Origin: Actinotignum schaalii_C
Lineage (GTDB): Bacteria > Actinomycetota > Actinomycetes > Actinomycetales > Actinomycetaceae
Assembly: GCF_034119425.1 (NCBI RefSeq)
Contig: NZ_JAWUEL010000010.1
Span: 1 to 64,000 of the forward strand
Length of the DNA stretch: 64,000 nucleotides
Direction: 5' to 3'
Part shown: piece by piece, positions 44,216 through 53,983 of the stretch
Layout: each line of letters opens with the position of its first letter
How positions within the stretch are numbered: position 1 is the first letter of the stretch
Translations under genes and position numbers: made by a program
Notes under the pieces: generated by a model
Databases searched by the model: none
Seen by the model: only the letters and a program-made list of their open reading frames with translations
Told to the model about the DNA's origin: nothing

Positions 44216-45724
44216 TTAGGACTTGAGCCCGGAGTAATTCGGGGCTTCTACGGTCATCTCCACGTCGTGGGGATGCGATTCCTTGAGGCCGGCGCCGGTC
44301 ATGCGAACCATGCGGCCCTTTTCCTTCAGCTCAGCAATGGTGGAGGCACCCGAGTAGAACATGGTCTGGCCCAGGCCACCCACCAATTCATAGAGCACGG
44401 AAGCCAGCGGGCCGCGGAAGGGAATCTGGCCTTCAATACCTTCCGGAATAAGCTTGGCATCGGAGGTCACATCGGCCTGGAAGTAGCGATCCTTGGAGTA
44501 GGACTTCTTGCCGCGCGAGCTCATCGCTCCCAGGGAACCCATGCCGCGGAAGTGCTTGTACTGCTTGCCGTTCACGAAAATAACATCCCCGGGGGTTTCC
44601 ACACAGCCAGCCAGGAGCGAACCGAGCATAACAGTATCCGCGCCGGCCACGATGGCCTTGCCGATGTCACCGGACCAGTGCAGGCCGCCGTCCGCGATCA
44701 GCGGGATACCGGCCGGTTTGCAGGCACGCGCCGCATCAACAATAGCGGTCACCTGCGGCACACCCACACCTGCCACCACGCGGGTGGTGCAGATGGACCC
44801 GGGGCCCACGCCAACCTTAACCGCGTCCACCCCGGCATCGATCAGTGCCTGGGCACCGGAACGGGTAGCAATATTGCCGCCGATAATCTCCACGCCGTCG
44901 AAACCGGAATCGGCACGCAGGCGGCGAATCATATCGAGGGCGAGCTTCGCTTCCCCGTTCGCCGAATCGATAACCAGCACGTCCACGCCGGCATCGGCAA
45001 GCATCCCGGCACGCTCCCACGAGTCAGTCAGGTAGCCAACACCCGCACCCACGAGGAGGCGGCCCTGGGAATCCTTGGAAGCATTGGGGTACTGCTGGGT
45101 TTTGACGAAATCCTTGACGGTGATGAGCCCGGTGAGGCGCCCATCCTCATCAATAAGGGGCAGCTTTTCAATCCGGTGGCTCTTGAGGAGCGCCCGGGCA
45201 TCCGCGCGGGACACACCCGTGGGCGCGGTTACCAGCGGCATGCGGGTCATCACATCCTCAACCCGGGTGGTGGCGTACTCATCTTCCGGAACGAAACGCA
45301 AATCACGGTTGGTAATAATGCCGAGCAAGTGCTTCTGCTCATCCACAACGGGAAGGCCAGACACCCGATACTGCCCGCACAGGGCATCGAGCTGGGCAAT
45401 CGTGGCATTCGGGGCAACGGTCACCGGGTCGGTGATCATACCGGATTCGGAACGTTTGACCTCGCGAACCTGCTGGGCCTGATCTTCCGGGGAAAGATTA
45501 CGGTGAATAATCCCAATACCGCCCTGGCGTGCCATCGCAACAGCCATATCGCGCTCCGTGACCGTATCCATGGCCGCGGAAGCCATGGGAGTTTTCAGCA
45601 CAATATTGCGGGTCAGGTGGGAAGAGGTATCGACTTCGGAAGGAATAACATCAGTTGGTTGCGGAACAAGCAACACATCGTCATAGGTTAGAGCAAGAGG
45701 AGCAAAATCGTTCACGAAATCCAT
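44216..45724 (-). CDS. guaB: IMP dehydrogenase
   Basis: A 502-residue enzyme oxidising IMP to XMP, the step before GuaA. It begins AFDDVLLVPQ-like segment ALTYDDVLLVP, has a CBS pair in residues about 95-210 (MTRMPLVTAPTGVSRADA), the catalytic loop GVGPGSICTTRVVAGVG with the Cys, and IADGGLHWSGDIGKA. Late segment GMGSLGAMSSRGKKSY is the flap region. A leaderless promoter is suggested by TAACAT six bases before the ATG. Confidence 0.96.
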   Translation of the reverse strand: MDFVNDFAPLALTYDDVLLVPQPTDVIPSEVDTSSHLTRNIVLKTPMASAAMDTVTERDMAVAMARQGGIGIIHRNLSPEDQAQQVREVKRSESGMITDPVTVAPNATIAQLDALCGQYRVSGLPVVDEQKHLLGIITNRDLRFVPEDEYATTRVEDVMTRMPLVTAPTGVSRADARALLKSHRIEKLPLIDEDGRLTGLITVKDFVKTQQYPNASKDSQGRLLVGAGVGYLTDSWERAGMLADAGVDVLVIDSANGEAKLALDMIRRLRADSGFDGVEIIGGNIATRSGAQALIDAGVDAVKVGVGPGSICTTRVVAGVGVPQVTAIVDAARACKPAGIPLIADGGLHWSGDIGKAIVAGADTVMLGSLLAGCVETPGDVIFVNGKQYKHFRGMGSLGAMSSRGKKSYSKDRYFQADVTSDAKLIPEGIEGQIPFRGPLASVLYELVGGLGQTMFYSGASTIAELKEKGRMVRMTGAGLKESHPHDVEMTVEAPNYSGLKS

Positions 45725-45730
45725 TTTCCC

Positions 45731-45759
45731 ATGTTATCGCGCCAAGCTGATAACTCCAA
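45731..45759 (-). promoter_or_regulatory. Candidate leaderless promoter of guaB
   Basis: On the minus strand TTGGAG (45759-45754) and TAACAT (45736-45731) are spaced by 17 bases; TAACAT lies six bases before the guaB ATG, and no Shine-Dalgarno is visible. Confidence 0.55.
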
Positions 45760-45786
45760 TGCGGCCGGCGCGCGAAAATCAACACA

Positions 45787-45842
45787 GCTAGCCCGCACGC
45801 CGCGCGGCTCAACTCGTGAGACAGTGCGGCGTGCGGGCTAGC
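45787..45842 (-). terminator. Terminator of the 5'-nucleotidase gene
   Basis: GCTAGCCCGCACGCCGC (45787-45803) and GCGGCGTGCGGGCTAGC (45826-45842) form a perfect 17-bp stem with a 22-base loop, 24 bases after the gene's stop on the minus strand. The large loop is unusual. Confidence 0.6.
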
Positions 45843-45866
45843 GGACTGTTACGGACTAACGCACTC

Positions 45867-48524
45867 TTAGCGGACGCGGTGGACGGCCGGGGTATCTACG
45901 CCGTCGCCATTCCAGTCACCCAGGAGGTGCGTGTCGGTGTGCTTCCCGAAGGAATACACCGCGCTGGCCGGCCCGGAGCTCAAGGAGCCGGCAACGTAGT
46001 AGGCGTTCCCGCGGACCACGGCGATAGTGTCCTTCCCGTCGCCATCGGCATCACCCGCGAGAGCGATATCCGAGGCGCGACCGAAGGAAAAGACGGTCGA
46101 AGCAGCCCCGCCCAGGGATTCCTGCACGAAGAACATATTGCCGCGCTGGACCGCTACTTCGTCGCGGCCGTCACCGTTGAAATCGCCAGCGAGGTAGGTA
46201 TCCCCGTGGCGCCCGAAAGTGAACACATGATCCGCAGCGCCGCCGCGCAGGGAATCCACCGCGTAAATGCTGTTTCCACGCACCACGGCTACGGTGTCTT
46301 TGCCGTCCCCGTTCCAGTCGCCGACGAGCACCCGGTCACCGGCCTTCCCGAAAGCAAAGACCTCGGTGGCATTGCCGGCAAAACCATTGCTCAGGAGGAA
46401 CTGGTTACCGCGCACGACACCGAGGCTATCCACGCCGTCGCCATCCCAATCACCGTAAATGAAGCTTTCGCCGGAGCGCCCGTAGCCGGCATCAATGCTG
46501 CCGGCTCCCGAGTTCCAGTTATCGGTGGCGATGAAGCGGTTACCCGCCGGAAGGCCCGGCTTCGCGGGCTGTTCCGGGGTGGGGTTCGGGGTTCCGGGCT
46601 CCGGCGTACCGGGCTCCGTGGGTTCCGGCTTGCCCGGCTCCTCACCCGCACCCGGATCCGGCGTCACCGCGGCGGGAGCAACCGCTACCTGGAAGGACAG
46701 ATCGGTGGGCCCGGCCACCACCCGCAGCACGGAATCCGCGGGGGCATCGGCGGGCACCTTGACCGTCACGGTGGCCCGGCCGGTGTTATCCAACGAAGGC
46801 GTCACGGTGGTATCCAGTGCGCCGCTGCCCACTTCCTCCCCGTTGAGGTACACGGTGACCTTCTCACCCTTGGGCTCGGTAGAGGTATGGGCCAGCGAAG
46901 AGAAGCTCAGCTCCGCACTTTCCCCGGCCTTGAGGGCATCTTCCCCGGTGATACCCACCGAAGTCTGGTTGTAACGCACCTGGTAGTCGGGGTTAGCCTT
47001 GAGGAAAGCGTTGAATACATCGTTATCGATCAGCCCGGTATCGGCGTAATTGCTGCCTTCGCCGAGCACCGTGAAGCCGTCACCACCGGCCAGGATGAAC
47101 TGGTTGGAGGCCACGGTATAGACCTTCTCCCCCGCCCGATCCAGCTTCTCACCGTTGATGTACACGGCCTTGACGCGCTGGCCCGGGGTGGCATCCGCGG
47201 CGGCGTCGAAAACGTAATGCATATTGTAGGAAAGCCCGAGGCGCAGCATGGGCCGCGAAGCGCCTTCCTTGTCATTCCACTGCTGTTCGAGCATGGTGTA
47301 GATCTGCGCTTCGGTCAGGTCCACGGTGGCATAGGAGTTCCCGAAAGGCTGCACGGTGTAGGACTCCTCCAGGGTGACGATGCCGTCTCCGTTCGGATCC
47401 AGATCCGCGCGGATGCCGCCCGGGTTAATGATCCCGAAATCGGCCTTCTTTTCCATGCCCTGGGAGTACTGGTAGAAAGCTTCGGCGATCATATTGCCGG
47501 CCGAAGATTCAGTTCCGCGATTGGCCCCGGTATCGGTGCCGTTATTGGTACCGCGGTTCGCGATTCCCTTAATGGTCCCGATCTGCTGGGCGCCCAGTTC
47601 CTTTGCCTTCGCTTCGGCAGCCTGGTACATGGCGTCAATATCAGCTGACTTGGGGACCTGGGCATTCTTGTAGTCAATCGCAATGTTGGCGGCGGTAGCA
47701 CTCACGAGCTTCTTAGCTGCGGCGTCGTACACAAAAGTGTAACGGCCGTACGTGCGCCCGTATTCGCCCACTTCCAGAACCGGTGCGCCCGAAGGCGTGG
47801 TCACGCTATCCACGGTGAGGTGCGTGTGCCCTGCGACGACGGCGTCCACATCGCTTCCGAGCGTGGCCGCTACCGCATTATTGGCATGCATGAGGGCGAC
47901 GACGATATCCGCCTCCCCGTTGCTTTCGTCCCCATCCTTGAGTAGGGCAGCCTGCGCATCCACGGCCTTGACGGGATCCTTAATATCCAGGCCGGTAATC
48001 GCGGTGGGAGAGACCAGGGTATTGAGCTCGTCGGTCACGCCGGAAACGAAGGCCACCCGCACCCCACCCACGGTTTTCGAAGCGTAGGGGGCGATCTTTT
48101 CGGTATCGATGCCGCCCACGCTCGCCAGGGTCCACGGGAATTTAGAAGCCGGCACAATGCGGTTTTCGAAATCCTTGACGCCCTGGTCGAATTCGTGATT
48201 GCCCGCCCCGGAAAGGTCAAGCTGCATAGCGTTGAGAATATCGAGGGTGGGCTGGTCGTTCGCGATGGAGGACACGTAGGCGGAGCCGCCCACCAGATCC
48301 CCGTTACCCACGAAAATGGTATTCGGATTGGCCTTGCGCAGCTCGTCGATCTGGTAGTCGAGGGCAGCCGCGTTCTCGATATGGCCGTGGAAATCGGAGA
48401 TCGCCGCGATATCGATAGTGACGTGGTCGGCTGGTGCGGCCTGGGCCGGCGTGGTGAGCACGCTCGCGCCCAGGACCGCAACCGCACCGAAAGCGGTCAT
48501 GCGCCGAAGGGAGAATATGGTCAT
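45867..48524 (-). CDS. Secreted 5'-nucleotidase / metallophosphoesterase with FG-GAP-like repeats
   Basis: An 885-residue exported protein. Signal peptide 1-29 ends PAQA. The metallophosphoesterase domain (about 33-245) has ISDFHGHIEN, VGNGDLVGGSAYV, GAGNHEFDQG and AGHTHLTVD. The 5'-nucleotidase C-terminal domain (about 290-520) has GIINPGGIRADLD and QPFGNSYATVDLT. Then comes an Ig-like domain (about 540-635), a Pro/Glu linker (about 640-685), and six repeats of about 32-34 residues each with D.(N/D)GDG.D (about 690-885). These end GDWNGDGVDTPAVHRVR and closely match the sialidase C-terminus. There is no LPXTG. It would release nucleosides and phosphate from extracellular nucleotides. Confidence 0.92.
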   Translation of the reverse strand: MTIFSLRRMTAFGAVAVLGASVLTTPAQAAPADHVTIDIAAISDFHGHIENAAALDYQIDELRKANPNTIFVGNGDLVGGSAYVSSIANDQPTLDILNAMQLDLSGAGNHEFDQGVKDFENRIVPASKFPWTLASVGGIDTEKIAPYASKTVGGVRVAFVSGVTDELNTLVSPTAITGLDIKDPVKAVDAQAALLKDGDESNGEADIVVALMHANNAVAATLGSDVDAVVAGHTHLTVDSVTTPSGAPVLEVGEYGRTYGRYTFVYDAAAKKLVSATAANIAIDYKNAQVPKSADIDAMYQAAEAKAKELGAQQIGTIKGIANRGTNNGTDTGANRGTESSAGNMIAEAFYQYSQGMEKKADFGIINPGGIRADLDPNGDGIVTLEESYTVQPFGNSYATVDLTEAQIYTMLEQQWNDKEGASRPMLRLGLSYNMHYVFDAAADATPGQRVKAVYINGEKLDRAGEKVYTVASNQFILAGGDGFTVLGEGSNYADTGLIDNDVFNAFLKANPDYQVRYNQTSVGITGEDALKAGESAELSFSSLAHTSTEPKGEKVTVYLNGEEVGSGALDTTVTPSLDNTGRATVTVKVPADAPADSVLRVVAGPTDLSFQVAVAPAAVTPDPGAGEEPGKPEPTEPGTPEPGTPNPTPEQPAKPGLPAGNRFIATDNWNSGAGSIDAGYGRSGESFIYGDWDGDGVDSLGVVRGNQFLLSNGFAGNATEVFAFGKAGDRVLVGDWNGDGKDTVAVVRGNSIYAVDSLRGGAADHVFTFGRHGDTYLAGDFNGDGRDEVAVQRGNMFFVQESLGGAASTVFSFGRASDIALAGDADGDGKDTIAVVRGNAYYVAGSLSSGPASAVYSFGKHTDTHLLGDWNGDGVDTPAVHRVR

Positions 48525-48698
48525 GGTGGTCCTTCACACGAGGGAAATGGGACACCGTCACCATAGGAAGCGCGGGTAAACACCCGGCTAATTGAACGTG
48601 ACTAAAAAGTGAGCGTGGGGCGCCGGGGCCGGCGGGTACGGGCGGATAGCCCCGAGCACGCCGGCCCTTGGCCGAGGCGGGCCGCCCCGCTAGCCCCT

Positions 48699-50684
48699 CT
48701 ATTCGACCGTCACCGATTTGGCCAGGTTGCGCGGTTTGTCCACGTCGTAGCCGCGCACCGCCGCCATCTCCGAAGCGAAGATCTGCAAGGGGATGACGGT
48801 AACGAGCGGCATCATGAGGGTGGGCGTACCGCGGGGTGCCCAGAATACCGCGGTGGCGAAATCGCGCACGGCGTCGTCGCCCTCCTCCGCAACCACAATG
48901 GTGCGGGCCCCGCGCGAACGGACCTCTTGCAGATTCGAAAGCGTTTTCGCGTGCAGTTCGGGGCGGCGCGGGGTCGGGACGATCACGAAAATCGGCAGGT
49001 CTTCGGTTACGAGCGCAATGGGGCCGTGCTTGAGTTCCCCGGCGGCGAAACCTTCAGCGTGTACGTAAGCGATTTCTTTGAGTTTGAGGGCGCCTTCCAG
49101 GGCGATGGGGAAACCGACGTGCCGGCCGAGGAAAAGCACCGAGTTCTCGCCCTTGAGCTCGCGAGCCAGGGCGCGGATCTGCGGTTCCTGGGCGAGCATT
49201 TTTTCCATGCGCGCCGGCATTTTTTCAAGTTCGTCGAGGTAGCCGGTAATTTCGTCGCGGAATTTATTACCGCGAATCTGGGCCAGATAGAGTCCGAGTA
49301 GATAGGATGCAGTGATCTGGGCGACGAAAGCCTTCGTGGAGGCCACCGCGATTTCGGGGCCGGCGTGGGTGTAGAGCACTGCGTCAGATTCACGCGCGAT
49401 GGTTGAGCCGTAGGTATTGACGATGGCGAGGACTTTCGAGCCCTGCTCACGCGCGTGACGCACCGCCATAATCGTATCCATTGTTTCCCCGGATTGCGAA
49501 ATGGCAACGACGAGCGTCTTCTCCCCCACCACCGGGTCGCGGTAGCGGAATTCAGAGGCGAGTTCCACTTCCACCGGGATGCGGCACCAATGCTCAATGG
49601 CGTAACGCGCCACCTGCCCGGCATAAGAAGCGGTGCCGGCTGCGATCACGATGATTTTATCGATGGTGCGCAATACAGATTCGCTGATGCGCATTTCGTC
49701 GAGCTGAAGAGAGTCATTGACCACGCGCCCGCGTAGCGTATCGGCGACGGCGCGCGGCTGCTCGTGGATCTCTTTGTCCATGAAAGTGGCATATCCGCCT
49801 TTGACAGCTGCCGAGGCATCCCAATCCACCGTGAATTCCTTGCCCGCCCGCGGTGAGCCGTCAAAACCGAGCAGCCGCACCGCATCCGCGCTAATTTCCA
49901 CCACGGTATCCTGCGGGACTTCCAGGGCGCGCTGGGTTTCGGAGATGAAAGCGGCCACATCGCTACCCAGGTAGTTTTCTCCCTCGCCCAGGCCGATGAC
50001 CAGCGGCGAGTTCCGCCGCGCCGCCACCACGGTATCGGGGTGATCCCGGTCGATAGCGACGAGGGTGAAAGAACCGTCAATAATATTCGCGGTGGCGAGC
50101 ATAGCGCGGAAGAGGGCGGAGCCCGATTCTGCGGCACTGGTGGTTGCCGCTGAACTTCCCTGCTCAACCGCGGCAAGCTGCTGGGCGAGGATATGCGCCG
50201 CGATTTCCGAATCGGTATCGGAGACGGGCCTGATACCTTCGCCCGCGAGCGCCTGGGCAAGTTCGCGGTAGTTTTCGATAATGCCGTTGTGGACGATAGC
50301 AACCCGGCCATCAAAAGAGACGTGGGGATGAGCATTGGTGTCCGAGGGCGAGCCGTGGGTGGCCCAGCGGGTGTGCCCGATAGCCACCTGCGCGGGCGGC
50401 AGCGGGGTGTCCTGAAGGGCTTGGCGCAGGTTATCGAGACGCCCGGCACGCTTGACCGCGCGCAGACCCTCCGGCCCTGCTACCGCTACCCCGGCCGAAT
50501 CATAGCCGCGGTACTCCAGGCGAGCTAAACCTTCGAGCACCACCTGCAACGCACGCTCGGTGGTGCCGGTTGCGGCGCCCGTGGCGGCTTCGGTTGCGCC
50601 ACTGGTGCTTGCCGTTTCAGCGCCGTGTGTTCTTTCCTGTTCTGCTCGCGAGCGCGGGCCCGCGTACCCAACAATTCCGCACAT
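48699..50684 (-). CDS. glmS: Glutamine--fructose-6-phosphate aminotransferase (isomerising)
   Basis: A 661-residue enzyme making glucosamine-6-phosphate for peptidoglycan. The class II glutaminase domain starts with the catalytic Cys2 in MCGIVGYAG and has RLEYRGYDSAGVAV and GHTRWATHG; the two SIS domains include AAGTASYAGQVARY and ISQSGETMDTI; it ends PRNLAKSVTVE. An Ala/Thr-rich insertion of about 30 residues sits between MCGIVGYAG and LQVVLEGLARLEYRG, which usually join within a few residues. The chain is about 40 residues longer than typical. Confidence 0.95.
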   Translation of the reverse strand: MCGIVGYAGPRSRAEQERTHGAETASTSGATEAATGAATGTTERALQVVLEGLARLEYRGYDSAGVAVAGPEGLRAVKRAGRLDNLRQALQDTPLPPAQVAIGHTRWATHGSPSDTNAHPHVSFDGRVAIVHNGIIENYRELAQALAGEGIRPVSDTDSEIAAHILAQQLAAVEQGSSAATTSAAESGSALFRAMLATANIIDGSFTLVAIDRDHPDTVVAARRNSPLVIGLGEGENYLGSDVAAFISETQRALEVPQDTVVEISADAVRLLGFDGSPRAGKEFTVDWDASAAVKGGYATFMDKEIHEQPRAVADTLRGRVVNDSLQLDEMRISESVLRTIDKIIVIAAGTASYAGQVARYAIEHWCRIPVEVELASEFRYRDPVVGEKTLVVAISQSGETMDTIMAVRHAREQGSKVLAIVNTYGSTIARESDAVLYTHAGPEIAVASTKAFVAQITASYLLGLYLAQIRGNKFRDEITGYLDELEKMPARMEKMLAQEPQIRALARELKGENSVLFLGRHVGFPIALEGALKLKEIAYVHAEGFAAGELKHGPIALVTEDLPIFVIVPTPRRPELHAKTLSNLQEVRSRGARTIVVAEEGDDAVRDFATAVFWAPRGTPTLMMPLVTVIPLQIFASEMAAVRGYDVDKPRNLAKSVTVE

Positions 50685-51037
50685 GGAAGTTAAAGTACTG
50701 CGCCGGCGGCTCCGAGAAAAGAGACAACACCCTTAAAACGCGCATATTTGCGCAGGTCAGACAAATTTCGCCCACGGCGCCCGGGGTCTTTTGGAACGAC
50801 GCCGCAGCTACGTGCCTTCCCCGCCACCACTCAGCCTAAGCGTATTTCACCTCACAAAAAGTTGTCAGACTTTAGGACTAAAAGGCACTTACTCCCTCTC
50901 GGCCACGCTCCTAATATGTTCAGAACAAGAACCGGTGATCTTGTAGACGAGCACGGCAACCCCTGGCCTGGGTTGTGGCGCAAGCAATGTCGCGGAAGCT
51001 CCGTGCTCATAACTGTCAAATTCATCGAAAGCGAATA
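50685..51037. other. Divergent intergenic region between glmS and the sialidase gene
   Basis: The region must contain promoters for both genes. A near copy of the dispersed element (GAACGACGCCGCAGCT, 50794-50809) lies here. The last 120 bases include a short plus-strand frame described separately. Confidence 0.4.
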
Positions 51038-51038
51038 G
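50916..51038 (+). CDS. Possible upstream ORF before the sialidase gene (40 aa)
   Basis: ATG 50916 opens 40 codons including GDLVDEHGNPWPGLWRKQ and stops with TAG at 51036-51038, overlapping the sialidase GTG start (TAGTGGTG). The overlap could couple translation. No ribosome-binding site is clear and no family is recognised, so it may be chance or a broken gene end. Confidence 0.25.
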   Translation: MFRTRTGDLVDEHGNPWPGLWRKQCRGSSVLITVKFIESE

Positions 51039-53983
51039 TGGTGAAACGTTTATACCGATTTATATCTGTTGCCGGTGCGTTACTCCTCACTTTGCCGGGC
51101 GGTAGTACCCTTATCGCCCACGCATCGGAGGCAGCTACCCCCATTCATAAGTACACCTTCGATACGAATCTCGCGGATTCTGCGGGGCAGCGCAATCCAG
51201 ATCAGGCACAGGCGCCGCTGGTGGATGGCGTATCGGGCACCGCCCTGCGAGTTGAAAACGGCAAAGGTCTCAGTTTTTCCCAGCCGATATCAATTTCTGA
51301 GAATGATCCGTGGTCGGTGAGCTATTGGGTGCGCTCTGATGCTGCGCCGCGTGACCGCGCCTCGGTCCTCATGGATAAAGAGAAGAATTTTTCTTTTGAT
51401 CTCAAATTAGCTGCGAACCGCCAGGCGGGATTCCATGTGGGTAAGGGCCGCGGCGATGTGCTTACCTTCAAATATGATTTTACCGGCGGCGCCTGGTACC
51501 ACGTTGCGTGGACGCAGTCGAAATCAGCTGGGATGACGATGTACGTCAACGGACAGGCTGTTGACACAAATGCCTGGACAAAGAACCATCGAACACTCAT
51601 CCCGGCGGACATCATTGGCGGAACCGGTTTCACCGGCGCCATTGATGAACTGGCGGTCTACAATTCCGCGCTGAGCGCGACTGACGTGAAGGCTCTTTAC
51701 GATAAGGAGCGGCCGCAGAATTCCGCGCAAGGCAATCCGGACCAGGGAAAGCCGGCTCCCGGTCAGCCCGATCAAGGTGATCCTGGCAAGGATGTGCCCG
51801 GTAACGGCGAGCCAGCCCAAGCCCAGCTACCGCTGCGCAATACGATCCCCGAATATAAGCTCAATGACGCCAATATCAGCACGGTGATGCGCCAGCCGGG
51901 CGGGAACCGCCAATACTTGGGCCAGCCCGATCTGGTACAAACGAAAACTGGCCGCTTGATTTCCGCGTTCCCGGCCGGGCACGGCAAGGGCCCACTCGTC
52001 ATGATGGTCTCGGATGACCAGGGGCAAACGTGGACGGAAAAAACCGATACCCCGAAGTCGTGGACCGGTTCGCAGGAGACTCCCACCCTGTATTCCCTTA
52101 TCCGGGAAGACGGCTCGGAGCGCCTCATGCTCATTACCGCTAATCCGGGCTGGGGTGTTGATAATGCCGGCCATCGTTACGGGTGGAATACCTCCTATTC
52201 GGATGACAATGGCGAGACGTGGAGCGAATACACCAATTTCCATCCGGTACGCAAGCACGATGGGAAGGATAATGCCGCGATTGTTGCAATGGCTTCCTTG
52301 GTACAACTGCGCGACGATGCTGGCCAGCCCATTCAAAAATGGATGGGTGTGTACCACGACTACAGTTTTGTTAATTACAAGACCTACCTCACCTTTGAAA
52401 ACGGAGTTGAGAAGTGGTCTGACCCGGTTCCCTACCTGGCCGAACACCGCGATATTGAAAAGTCCCATCAGATGTGTGAGATCGGGATGTTCCGTTCTCC
52501 GGATGGCAAGCAGATTGTTGGTTTGGCGCGCAGCCAGTCCCACGCGCATCTGCCCACGATGATCGTGTCCAAGGATGAAGGCAAGACGTGGTCGAAGCCG
52601 GTCGAGCTTCCCGGTTCCCTTGCCGGCGAGCGGCATAAGCCGGCCTATGATCCCGTTTCGGGTCGCGTGGTGGTTCCGATGCGGGAAATCCGCTATGACC
52701 TCAACGGCAACGGCCGCCACGATGGCGCCAGTGATTGGAAGGCTGGGAACTGGGTGGCCTGGGTCGGCACGTTCGATGACTTAATGCAGCAGCGCCCGGG
52801 ACAGTATCGCATCATGCTGGAGCGGGACTGGTCGAATAACCGTTACGGCGGGGATACCGGGTATACGGGCGTCACAACGCTGCCCGATGGCACGTTCATC
52901 ATGCACTCGTATGGCCACTGGGATAAGGACTTCTCGCATTCTTGGAAGGGAACGTCCGGGCGCGGGTACGATGTGCGCACCGATCTTGCGTATATCAAGC
53001 AAGCGAAATTTACCTTGGCCGGGCTTGAGCAATCAGCAGGTATTGCGCAACCCGATCCGAAACCCACTCCTTCAGTAACGACGACGCCCACCGAGAAACC
53101 GGCTCCTTCGGCACAGCCCGTTCCCACGGATACGCCCACTCCCCCGGTGAAGCCAACACCTACGGCTAAGCCGACACCAACAATAAAGCCAGCTCCTACT
53201 AAAAAGCCGGATCCAACAGTGCAGCCGACTCCCACGGTGAACCCAGATCCGACTCCGGCACCTACCCCGAGCGCACCTGACGTTCCGGAGAAACCGGGTA
53301 ACCCCGGCAATACGTTCTATCTGTCGAATGGTTGGGACTCCACGGCAGCCCAACCGGCTTTCTCCTACGGGCGAGCCGGTGACGAAGTCCTGGCCGGGGA
53401 CTGGAATGGTGATGGTCAGCAAACCTTGGCTGTCCGGCGCGGCAACCAGATCTACATCAAGAACAGTCTCACCGGAGGCGTAGCCGATGAAGTGATCTCC
53501 TTCGGACGCGCGGGTGACACCATCGCGGTCGGCGACTGGGATGGGGATGGGAAGGATACCTTCGCTGTCCGGCGCGGCAACCAGGTATTCGTCCTCAACT
53601 CGATTCGCTCTGGGGATGCCGACCAGGTATTCAGCTTCGGGCGCGCTGGCGATGTTTTGCTCTCCGGTGATTTCGATGGGGATGGGAAGTCGAGCTTCGC
53701 GGTTCAGCGTGGGAATGTGTTCTTCGTGAATAACACCCTCGCGGGTGGCAAGGCGGAAACATCCTTCTCCTACGGCAAGGCCGGTGACCGCGTCTTAGTA
53801 GGCGACTGGAATGGTGATGGCATGGATACCTTCGCGGTGCACCGCGGCAACCAGGTGTTCCTATCCAACTCGCTCAAGAGCGGCAATGCTGATGTGGCAC
53901 TGTCGTACGGAGATCCCGGCGACCAGCTACTCGTGGGCGATTGGGATGGTGATGGCGTAGATACGCCAATGCTCCGCCGCTAA
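51038..53983 (+). CDS. Secreted sialidase-like protein with LamG and FG-GAP-like repeat domains
   Basis: A 981-residue exported protein. Signal peptide VVKRLYRFISVAGALLLTLP ends near AHA. An N-terminal LamG/concanavalin-like domain (about 35-225) precedes a six-blade sialidase region (about 270-670) with three Asp boxes (SDDQGQTW, SDDNGETW, SKDEGKTW) and an RQYLGQPDLV motif in the FRIP position. A Thr/Pro-rich linker (about 680-750) leads to five FG-GAP-like repeats (DWNGDG, DWDGDG, DFDGDG). GTG 51038 or 51041 is chosen because the signal peptide begins there. It would remove sialic acid from host glycans. The FRIP motif is imperfect, so the exact glycosidase activity is uncertain. Confidence 0.8.
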   Translation: MVKRLYRFISVAGALLLTLPGGSTLIAHASEAATPIHKYTFDTNLADSAGQRNPDQAQAPLVDGVSGTALRVENGKGLSFSQPISISENDPWSVSYWVRSDAAPRDRASVLMDKEKNFSFDLKLAANRQAGFHVGKGRGDVLTFKYDFTGGAWYHVAWTQSKSAGMTMYVNGQAVDTNAWTKNHRTLIPADIIGGTGFTGAIDELAVYNSALSATDVKALYDKERPQNSAQGNPDQGKPAPGQPDQGDPGKDVPGNGEPAQAQLPLRNTIPEYKLNDANISTVMRQPGGNRQYLGQPDLVQTKTGRLISAFPAGHGKGPLVMMVSDDQGQTWTEKTDTPKSWTGSQETPTLYSLIREDGSERLMLITANPGWGVDNAGHRYGWNTSYSDDNGETWSEYTNFHPVRKHDGKDNAAIVAMASLVQLRDDAGQPIQKWMGVYHDYSFVNYKTYLTFENGVEKWSDPVPYLAEHRDIEKSHQMCEIGMFRSPDGKQIVGLARSQSHAHLPTMIVSKDEGKTWSKPVELPGSLAGERHKPAYDPVSGRVVVPMREIRYDLNGNGRHDGASDWKAGNWVAWVGTFDDLMQQRPGQYRIMLERDWSNNRYGGDTGYTGVTTLPDGTFIMHSYGHWDKDFSHSWKGTSGRGYDVRTDLAYIKQAKFTLAGLEQSAGIAQPDPKPTPSVTTTPTEKPAPSAQPVPTDTPTPPVKPTPTAKPTPTIKPAPTKKPDPTVQPTPTVNPDPTPAPTPSAPDVPEKPGNPGNTFYLSNGWDSTAAQPAFSYGRAGDEVLAGDWNGDGQQTLAVRRGNQIYIKNSLTGGVADEVISFGRAGDTIAVGDWDGDGKDTFAVRRGNQVFVLNSIRSGDADQVFSFGRAGDVLLSGDFDGDGKSSFAVQRGNVFFVNNTLAGGKAETSFSYGKAGDRVLVGDWNGDGMDTFAVHRGNQVFLSNSLKSGNADVALSYGDPGDQLLVGDWDGDGVDTPMLRR

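Noticed and set aside
44195..45691. A 498-codon frame antisense to guaB
   Set aside because: Same shadow effect; low-complexity His/Gly/Arg-rich translation with no family.
47716..47730. Another copy of the dispersed element
   Set aside because: It is within the nucleotidase coding region encoding a normal Tyr-Asp-Ala-Ala stretch, so it may be chance.
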